Below, one piece after another: positions 55,912 to 64,000 of a DNA stretch of 64,000 nucleotides (positions are counted from its first letter, which is position 1; every line of letters begins with the position of its first letter). Source of the stretch: Tubulanus polymorphus (taxonomy: Eukaryota > Nemertea > Palaeonemertea > Tubulaniformes > Tubulanidae); contig NC_134026.1 in assembly GCF_964204645.1 (NCBI RefSeq), forward strand, positions 13,416,450 to 13,480,449, given 5' to 3'. The translations under genes and the position numbers were made by a program. A model generated the notes under the pieces. That model worked only from the letters and a program-made list of their open reading frames with translations, did no database searches and was not told where the DNA came from.

Positions 55912-57215
55912 ACTAAAAGAACAAAGGCTTTGTTACCTTGACGCTGTTGTCGATACAATCCATCTGATATCATTCAGCTCACTTCGATCTACAAATACCC
56001 CGTGCGTATTTCGAAGAATCATCGTTACAAAAGTACTGTCGGGCCGTAAACATCGAAAATTGAGCCCCATTCAAAGAGCCGACATGTTTTTCTAAGTTCT
56101 CCTTCCGAAATTCCGAAAGCACGTTTCTTGTCACATCAATTATCAATTCAAGCATAAATAAACAAATTTATTACCCAAAGATTGCCCATTCTGTCGCGGT
56201 TTTTAAAAACTAATTTTAACAATAGCCCATTTTCCTCATCAAATCGTATTACCGATATACAGGAAATTTAATACTTTAGATTTTAAAAGCACTGTCGAGC
56301 CGTAAACATCGACGAATCGTGTGTCACTACATCGTCGTTCGGGGGATCAGCTGCGAGTTTCACCTCATCATGGGAATCAAATCGAGTACAAATTAATTTA
56401 TTACTACCAGTGATTTGGCTGCGGGCGTCATGCAGTTAGTTTAGCAATACCTATTTTTCTTTACCGAATTAACCGAGTATTTACTAAGATAAATCTTTAG
56501 TGTACCGAGGAATCGTAGGCCTAAACGAAACACGCCGAAGAGATATAGCGGAGAAAAGCTGTTATGTCGACGAGGTATCAAAATAAAAGAATATATTACT
56601 TTATTTGGCCGCGGGCTTCAACCTCTATATCAATACCATCAATACTCTATATTTCCTACAGTACATACCGATCATTGCCAAATGCACAAGGTATTTACTA
56701 AATACAAGTATATAACACAATCCTTTCCGTATGCTGGACTCACACTTCACATTCGGAGTAAGCGTTCGCTGTGGGGGAAAGGGATCGTTCGCTGTGTCGC
56801 TTGATTGAAGTGTTTATCGAGTTTGACGCGGCTTAAGGCCTACCGGTACTGAGCTTTACTGTCTCAAACAAACACAGTATAATTGTTGCGTTTATTAACG
56901 GACTCATTGGATTGAACTTCAAAACAAAATTTACGATATTTAGGTAGGTTGTTATTCAATAGGCCTACGACCAATCTGTCCGGATTTTAGGCCTATGCAT
57001 ATACATAGGCCTACATAGGCTAGTAGCCTCTACTAGGTTAAGCGTTCGCTGTGGGGGAAAGGAGATCGTTCGCTGTGTCGCTTGAAGTGTTTATCGAGTT
57101 TTACGCGACCTCAAGGCTTTATAGTATGGTGGCTGATAAGGGCCATGCGTAAAAAAAAAACACGTATATGCAAATGAGGGCGACATTATGACAAAACGAC
57201 AAAACTAAAATAACG
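55912..57215 (+). repeat. composite repeat, unit A, copy 2
   Basis: Copy of 47935-48893 with an internal tandem duplication: AAGCGTTCGCTGTGGGGGAA occurs at about 56760 and again at about 57039, with unrelated sequence containing TAGGCCTAC words between. Ends at the same minisatellite junction (AACGCGACAAAACAATAATTT). Confidence 0.85.
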
Positions 57216-57224
57216 CGACAAAAC

Positions 57225-57875
57225 AATAATTTTGGTTTTGTCGCCCGCGACAATTCATTATTTTGGTTTTATCGCCCGCGACAATTCATTATTTTGGTTT
57301 TATCGCCCGCGACAATTCATTATTTTGGTGTTGTCGCACGCGACAATTCATTATTTTGCTTTTATCGCCCGCGACAATTTTTTTTTTGTCGTGGTTTTAT
57401 CGCCTGTGACAATTCAATATTTTGGTTTTATCGCCAGCGACAATTCATTATTTTGGTTTTATCGCCCGCAACAATTCATTAGTTTGGTTTTGTCGCCCGC
57501 GAGAATTCATTATTTTGGTTTTATCGCCCGCGACAATTCATTATTTTGGTTTTATCGCCCGCGACAGTTCATTATTTTGGTTTTGTCGCACGCGACAATT
57601 CATTATTTTGGTTTTATCACCTGCGACAATTTTTTTTTGTCGGTTTTTATCGCCTGCGACACTTCAATATTTTGGTTTTATCGCCTGCGACAATTCAATA
57701 TTTTGGTTTTATCACCAGTGACATCTCATTATTTTGGTTTTATCGCCCGCGACAATTCAATATTTTGGTTTTATCGCCAGCGACAATTGATTATTTTGGT
57801 TTTATCGCCTGCGACAAATGATTATTTTGGTTTTATCGCCCGCGACAATTAATTTTTTTGGTTTTGTCGCCCACT
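57225..57875 (+). repeat. 31-bp minisatellite, array 2
   Basis: About 20 units; open frames up to 206 codons are repeat artefacts. Confidence 0.95.
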
Positions 57876-57955
57876 TTATTAGCTTTTGAATAATTAGGCC
57901 AATTAATAACGTAATAAAGACTTATGCTTTCGCCTATTTTGAAGTCGATTAATCT

Positions 57956-58375
57956 GATATAGTACGGAAGCGATAAAGGGCCTCGAGCTGTCGCGTTCAA
58001 ACTCGACAAGTCGCCATATTTATGTCGATATATCGCGTCAAGTCCACATGAATATGTCTACATATCGCGACGTTTTCACAACAAATTTCGCTTTTTTGCT
58101 CATTTTCCACGGGACAAGCCGTCATTTGAAGACATGTCTATATGTAAGATGAGGACGCTAGTAATATGACGACTGAGTTTCAAGTCGTCATGAATATGTC
58201 GACTTGTCACGAGGAAAATGGTCGAGAAAACGAAATATGTCGTCAAAACGTCACGATATATCGACATATTCATGTCGACTTGACGCGATATATCGCGGTA
58301 TGTCGACATAAATATGGCGACTTGTCGAGTTGGAACGTGACATCTCGAGGCCCCTTATCGCTTCCGTAGATATAG
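57956..58375. mobile_element. 406-bp MITE with ~140-bp terminal inverted repeats and 7-bp target duplication
   Basis: 57963-58368 begins TACGGAAGCGATAAAGGG and ends with its near reverse complement. It is flanked by GATATAG at 57956-57962 and 58369-58375. Arms hold many CGATATATCG and ATGTCGACAT words. No coding capacity. Confidence 0.85.
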
Positions 58376-58463
58376 TGTCGAATAATAAGGTCATTTTGGC
58401 AGATTCTTTTTTTTTAAGTGATATTAAAGCGATCATTCAAGTGATCCTACTTAATGAAAGATC

Positions 58464-58620
58464 TACGGAAGCGATAAAGGGCCTCGAGTTGTCGCGTTTC
58501 AACTCGACAAGTCGCCATATTTATGTCGATATATCGCATCAAGTCAACATAAATATGTTGACATATCGTGACGTTTTGACGAATTGAAACTCAGTCGTCA
58601 TATCACTGGCGTACTCATCT
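58464..58620. repeat. partial second copy of the MITE
   Basis: Starts with the same TACGGAAGCGATAAAGGGCC and follows the left arm to TCGTGACGTTTTGACG, then joins inner MITE sequence in opposite orientation. Truncated or rearranged. Confidence 0.75.
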
Positions 58621-58839
58621 TCCAGCAACGCCAGTCACGTGGAGTCGTACGTGTTCTACTTTCTGCGATGCGACACGACTGTCACAACCAACCGACGCGC
58701 TCTTGCGACTGGCAGAAACTAGTCGCACACAATCGTATTGCAACCGACTTGCACAAAAACTTGCGATGCAACGCGAGGATCGCATCGTGTCACAGGACCT
58801 ACGTCCGGCTTTAAGTTACTGCGGAGCACCAGAAATATC

Positions 58840-59340
58840 TTTTTTTTCGTTCAAAAGACCTTTCGCTTGAAAATTCTTTCGTCGGAACAAAATTTATTTC
58901 GTTCGAACCAATAATATTCTATACGATTGAACCAATTTGAAAAAATCGTAAGAACAAAGTTGAACAAACTTTTTTTTGTCCAAACGAAAGGTTTTTCGTT
59001 CGAACAATCGTTCAATTGAACAGAATCTTTTTTAATTTGAACAGAATTTTCTTGTCAGAACATTAAGTTTTTCGTTCGAACAAGTATATTGAAAAAAGTT
59101 TTTTCTCCGAACCGAAAGTATGAAGTATTTCGTTCAATCGAACAGAATTCTTTTCATTCAAACATTCGTTCGAAAAAATTGTTTTCGCTCGACCAAATTT
59201 TTTTGCCGGGACTTAAAACTTTTCATTTCAACAATAACATAGCTTTTTATTCGAACACATTTTTTGTCAGAATGAAGAAAATTTTTGGTTCAAGCAAAAA
59301 GCGTATTGTTCGATCAAACAGAATTATTTTCATTCGAATT
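58840..59340. repeat. degenerate TTCGTTCGAACAA-word region
   Basis: TTCGTTCGAAC and its reverse complement recur every 20-45 bases with AACAGAAT and TTTTTTC words. Low-order, self-complementary repeat without a fixed period. Confidence 0.55.
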
Positions 59341-59346
59341 GGAAAT

Positions 59347-59673
59347 TTTGGAAATTTACTCGGTCTGGTATATGTTGGATTACTGTGTATGTCGTTTGTC
59401 AGGACATTAAACAGAAGACAACTTAGGATACTACCTTGCGTGACTCCACTAGTTTGACCGACTTATTCCAAGATGAGGCGTTCCGTTGATTTCGGCGACA
59501 AGTTTTCGTTCAGAGATAACTGCTGAGCCATTTGGGCGACCTATCATTAATACTGTTTCCTAATAGCCTGTTTAGTAATGGCTGATGTTGTGCCTTATCA
59601 AATGCCTCGTCGAAATCCACCGTTAAACAGGATTCTATGACTGTGCAGAAAACCCGTTATCGCTGCTTTGCAG
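59347..59673 (-). repeat. captured LINE reverse-transcriptase fragment, copy 2
   Basis: Same sequence as 50888-51217 with few differences, again ending CGCTGCTTTGCAGC, but followed directly by minisatellite instead of the LINE target. Confidence 0.75.
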
Positions 59674-59675
59674 CT

Positions 59676-60212
59676 ATATTTTGTTTTTGTCGCCCGCGAC
59701 AATTCATTATTTTGGTTTCATTTTTTTTTGTCACCCGCGAAAATTCATTATTTTGGTTTTATCGCACGTGACAATTAAATATTATGTTTTTGTCGCCCGA
59801 GAGAATTCATTGTTTTGGTTTTATCGCCCGGGGCAATTCATTATTTTGGTTTTGTCGCCCGCGAAAATTCATTATTTTGGTTTTATCGCACGTGACAATT
59901 AAATATTATGTTTTTGTCGCCCGAGAGAATTCATTATTGTGGTTTTATCGCCTGCGACAATTCATAGTTTGGTTTTATCGCCCGCGACAATTCATTAGTT
60001 TGGTTTTTTCGTCCGCGACAATTCAATATTTTGGTTTTATCGCCCGCGACAATTCAATATTTTTGTTTTATCGCCCGCGACAATTCATAGTTTGGTTTTA
60101 TCGCCCCCGACAATTCATTAGTTTGGTTTTGTCGCCCGTGACAATTCAATATTTTCGTTTTATCACCCGCGACAATTCATTAGTTTGGTTTTGTCGCCTG
60201 CGACAATTCTTT
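59676..60212 (+). repeat. 31-bp minisatellite, array 3
   Basis: About 17 units with more variants (TATCGCACGTGACAATTAAA). A two-unit block is duplicated at 59730-59805 and 59850-59930. Confidence 0.93.
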
Positions 60213-60720
60213 TTCAGTCCACTTGGGACTTTAGTCCCAGCGGGCTATTGCGTTCACTTTTCGTCCGTCCGTCCGTCCGTCCATAGACGGAATCCAGTTA
60301 TTTCGGGAAGTTTTGAAGACGCTTCAAGGTAATGTCTTGATATTTGGTTTATACATGTATCTACCGGTACCCTAGACACATCATCAGCCCAAAAACCGGC
60401 CCTGTCAGATTCAAGATGGTCGACTGGCAGCCATTGTTGTTTGCCATAATCAGCACTTCTTAAACATTTTCGAAGTTTTCGTGGGAAATTTTGAAGACGC
60501 TTTGATCAATTACCTTGATCTTTCGATTATATTTGAATCTACCAAAGGCCCATCAGCATAAGAAAATTGGGTCGATCTGACTCAAGATGGCCGTCCTATG
60601 ACCTTTTTAGTGCCCAAAAATGTCAATTTTGGCCAGAATTCTAGGTCCTGTAGCTTCCTGCTGGTTTGCCATTTCTCATTGCAATTGCTGATGGGTATTC
60701 TTTAGAGAGGGATGTTTTAT
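60213..60720 (+). repeat. dispersed repeat with (GTCC)n and ~180-bp internal duplication
   Basis: Contains CCGTCCGTCCGTCCGTCC (60265-60285) and two diverged copies of a GAA(G/A)TTTTGAAGACGCTT-led block at about 60308 and 60487. The second corresponds to 50351-50582. Confidence 0.75.
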
Positions 60721-60879
60721 ACCTGGGACAGGTATTTTGATCAGCCAATTATGACGCAATTGGCGGCCATCTTGGTGTCATCAGTACTCATTCGTAGGTG
60801 GGAAAAAGTTTTTCCACATTAAATTGATACCTAAGGATATTGTGTTACTATATTCAATTGGAAAGTTGTAGCCCATAAC

Positions 60880-61570
60880 GTGTTCTATGATTTTGGTGAG
60901 TTTCAAGGTCATTGGTTTTTGTATGTGGCCATCAGGGGGCGTTGAATAATACAATAACTTAGTATCGCTATATTATATTTGTACCAAGGCATATTTTGTT
61001 ACCATGATCAATTGCAAAGTTGTAGTTCATGACATCGTCTATGATTGTGGTGAGTTTTTTAGGACATTAGTTAATCCATATAGTCACCAGGGGGCGTTGA
61101 ATAGTAGAAAAGCTTAGTTTTTCCTTATTAGATTGGTACCTAGGCATAGTTTGTTACCATGATCCATTGTTAAGTTGTAGTTCATGACATCGTCTATGAT
61201 TGTGGTGAGTTTTTAAGGACATTAGTTATTCCATATAGTCACCAGGGGGCGCTGAATAGTAGAATGGCTTAGTATTTCCTTATTTAGTAGGCTTAGTATT
61301 TCCTTATATTTTGTTACTATGATCAATTGCAAAATTGTATTTCATGACATGTACTACGATTGTGAGTTTTAAGGTCATTGGGTTTTGCATATGGTCACCA
61401 GAGGGCGTTGAATAGTAGAATAACTTAGTATTTCCATATTAAATTGGTAACGAGGCATATTTTATTATCACAATCAATTACAAAATCATAGCTGCTCACA
61501 TGTTCTATGATTGTGGTGGGTTTCAAGGTCATTGGTTTTTGTATATGGTCACTAGAGGGCGTTATGTATT
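60880..61570 (+). repeat. 155-bp tandem repeat, five copies, each with a CTCF-like GGGGGCG motif
   Basis: CACCAGGGGGCGTT-type words begin at 60927, 61082, 61237, 61393 and 61547, i.e. steps of 155, 155, 156 and 154 bases. Copies also share GTTACCATGATCAATTGCAA, TCTATGATTGTGGTGAGTTT and TAGTAGAATAACTTAGTAT words. No coding function. Confidence 0.85.
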
Positions 61571-61635
61571 TAAATAGTTAGATAGTTGAGCATTTGAAAC
61601 CACTTCCCAAGTGAGCATGGTGTCCCTGGACCCCT

Positions 61636-61945
61636 AGTTTGGTTTTGTCGCCCGCGACAATTCATTATTTTGGTTTTGTCGCACGCAACAATTCATTAAT
61701 TTGTTTTTGCCGTCCGCGACAATTCATTATTTTGGTTTTATCGCCCGGGAAGATTCAATGATTTGGTTTTAACGCCCGCGACAATTCATTATTGTGGTTT
61801 TATCGCCCGCGACAATTCATTATTTTGGTTTTATCGCCCGCGACAATTCATTATTTTTCTTTTGTCACCCGTTACAATTCAATATTTTGGTTTTGTCACC
61901 CGCGACAATTCATAATTTTGGTTTTGTCGCCCGTGGTTTTGTCGG
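61636..61945 (+). repeat. 31-bp minisatellite, array 4
   Basis: About ten units. Confidence 0.93.
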
Positions 61946-61987
61946 AACATTAAGTTTTTTGATCGAACAGTGTGTTAAGGTCGTTTT

Positions 61988-62147
61988 GGAAATTTACTCG
62001 GTCTGGTATATTTTGGATTACTGTGTATGTCATTTGTCAGGAGATTAAACAGAAGACGACTTAGGATACTACCTTGCGTGACTCCACTAGTTAGACCGTC
62101 TCATTCCAAGATGAGGCGTTCCGTTGATTTCGGTTACAAGTTTCCGT
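61988..62147 (-). repeat. captured LINE reverse-transcriptase fragment, copy 3, truncated by minisatellite
   Basis: Follows copies 1 and 2 up to TTTCCGTTCAG and then switches to GCGACAACCTGCGACAA of array 5. Confidence 0.8.
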
Positions 62148-62149
62148 TC

Positions 62150-63486
62150 AGCGACAACCTGCGACAAATCAATATTTTGGTTTTGTCACCCGCGACAAAT
62201 CAATATTTTGGTTTTGTCGCTCATGCCAATTCAATATTTTGGTTTTATCGCCCGCGAAAATTCATTATTTTGGTTTTATCGCCCGCGACAATTTTTTTTT
62301 TGTCGCGGTTTTATCACCCGCGCATTTCATTATTTTGGTTTTATCGCCCGCAACAATTCATTAGTTTGGTTTTTTCACCCGCGACAATTCAAGATTTTGG
62401 TTTTTCTGCCGCGACAATTCATTTTTTGGATTTGTCGCCCGCGACAATTCAATATTTTGGTTTTATCGCCCGCGACAATTCATTATTTTGGTTTTATCGC
62501 CTGCGACAATTCATTATTTTGGTTTTATCGCCCGCGACAATTCATTAATTTGGTTTTGTCACCCGCGACAAAACAATATTTTGATTTTGTCGCCCACGAC
62601 AATTCAATATTTTGGTTTTATCGCCCGCGACAATTCATTATTTTGGTTTTATCGCCCGCGACAATTCATTTTTTGGATTTGTCGCCCACGACAATTCAAT
62701 ATTTTGGTTTTATCGCCCGCGACAATTCATTATTTTATCAATTCATTTTTTGGATTTGTCGCCCATGACAATTCAATATTTTGGTTTTATCGCCCGCGAC
62801 AATTCATTATTTTGGTTTTATCGCCCGCGACAATTCATTATTTTGGTTTTGTCGCACACGACAATGGCGACAATTCAAGATTTTGGTTTTATCGCCCGCG
62901 ACAATTCATTTTTTGGATTTGTCGCGCACGACAATTCAATATTTTGGTTTTATCGCCCGCGACAATTCATTATTTTGGTTTTATCGCCCGCGACAATTTT
63001 TTTCTCTTTTTGTCGCGGTTTTATCGCCTGCGACACTTCAATATTTTGGTTTTATCGCCCGCAACAATTCATTATTTTTTTGGTTTTATCGCCCGCGACA
63101 ATTCATTATTTTGGTTTTATTGCTCGCGACAATTCATTTTTTGGGTTTGTCGCCCACGACAATTCAATATTTTGGTTTTATCGCCCGCGACAATTCATTA
63201 TTTTGGCTTTATCGCCTGCGACAATTCATTAGTTTGGTTTTGTCGCCTGCGACAATTGAATATTTTGGTTTTGTCGCCCGCGACAATTCATGATTTTGGC
63301 TTTATCGCCCGCGACAATTCATTTTTTTGGTTTTATCGCCTGCGACAATTTATTATTTTGGTTTTAACGCCCCCAACAATTCATTAGTTTGGTTTTTTCG
63401 CCCGCGACAATTCAAGATTTTGGTTTTTCTGCCGCGACAATTCATTTTTTGGATTTGTCGCCCGCGACAATTCAATATTTTGGTTT
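62150..63486 (+). repeat. 31-bp minisatellite, array 5, with higher-order structure
   Basis: About 43 units. A block with TTCATTTTTTGGATTTGTCG followed by two to three standard units recurs at about 62415, 62660, 62740, 62905, 63130 and 63440. Ends by switching into unit A at GATTATCAATTCAAG. The long open frames (up to 299 codons) are artefacts. Confidence 0.93.
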
Positions 63487-64000
63487 TATCGATTATCAAT
63501 TCAAGTATAAATGAACTAATTTATTGCCGCAGACTTCAAATTCAGTCGCGGTCTTCAAACAGTGATTTTAACAATAGCCCATTTTCCTCATCAAATCATA
63601 TTACCGATACACTGGAAATTTACTACTTTAGATTTTAAAAGCACTGTCGAGCCGTAAACATCGACGAATCGACGTGTGTTACTACATCGTCGTTCCGGGG
63701 ATCAGCTGCGAGTTTCTCCTCATCATGAGAATCAAATCGAGTACAAATTAATTTATTACTACCAGTAATTTGGCTGCGGGTTTCAAGGAGTTAGTATAAC
63801 AATACCTATTTTTCTTTACCGAATTAACCGAGTATTTACTAAGATAAATCTTTAGTGTACCGAGGAATCGTAGGCCTAAACTAAACACGCCGAAGAGATA
63901 TAGCGGAGAAAAGCTGTTATGTCGACGAGGTATCAAAATAAAAGAATATATTACTTTATTCGGCCGCGGGCTTCAACCTCTATATCAATACCATCAATAC
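63487..64000 (+). repeat. composite repeat, unit A, copy 3 (starts internally, runs off the window)
   Basis: Begins at the point matching 48158 of copy 1 and continues collinearly to the window end, so the composite repeat continues beyond 64 kb. Confidence 0.85.

Overview
The window is nuclear DNA of an animal, most likely a marine invertebrate. This is inferred from the mix of mobile elements (an animal-type Polinton/Maverick, Penelope-like elements, a CR1-type LINE with an esterase ORF1, Ty3/Gypsy relics, an intron-bearing hAT-like gene) in AT-rich, gene-poor sequence. The species cannot be named from the sequence. Almost everything recognisable is mobile or repetitive. Only one or two short stretches look like exons of host genes.

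1.3-19.8 kb is a nearly complete Polinton of 18,545 bp with a perfect 6-bp target duplication (AGTAGC), about 343-bp near-identical terminal inverted repeats and AG...CT ends. It carries the virus-like gene set: packaging ATPase, retroviral-type integrase with a chromodomain, double jelly-roll major capsid protein, remnant of the penton/minor capsid protein, a large coiled-coil membrane protein, a conserved Polinton protein of unknown role, several small membrane proteins, a VLTF3-like zinc-ribbon protein and a protein-primed family B DNA polymerase. The polymerase gene carries an intein inserted in the YxDTD active-site motif. Many start codons lie in a fixed motif, a run of 7 T, 9 bases, then ATG, ending TAAATG. 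This resembles poxvirus late promoters and fits the VLTF3-like gene. The element is not intact: a 5'-truncated Penelope-like element with a hammerhead-like motif sits at 11.45-13.3 kb and both flanking genes have lost their 5' ends; polymerase, capsid, coiled-coil, integrase and one more gene carry frameshifts or in-frame stops, several of them in homopolymers.

19.9-48 kb is host DNA with old transposon debris: a degenerate LINE (22.7-25.7), Gypsy gag, protease and integrase scraps (28.0-28.4, 36.0-36.15, 38.2-38.6), a 199-bp inverted-repeat pair spaced by 3 kb (29.3/32.5), a nested 745-bp inverted-repeat element (31.7-32.4), a decayed hAT-like transposase gene with introns (33.2-35.7), a Penelope endonuclease scrap (36.6-36.9), two palindromic (TA)n tracts, a candidate two-exon secreted-protein gene (42.7-43.1), a 629-bp tandem duplication carrying an exon-like stretch (45.1-46.3), and two older Polinton remnants (39.1-39.4 and 46.4-47.7).

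47.7-64 kb is a composite repeat domain: three direct copies of a roughly 1-kb unit, six arrays of a 31-bp minisatellite whose unit contains a palindrome and is free of stops in all three + frames (this creates long spurious open frames), three copies of a captured LINE reverse-transcriptase fragment, a 155-bp tandem array with CTCF-like motifs, and a 406-bp MITE. A nearly full-length CR1-type LINE with both ORFs open is inserted at a place for which the window also holds an uninterrupted copy. Its endonuclease has Leu in place of the expected catalytic His.
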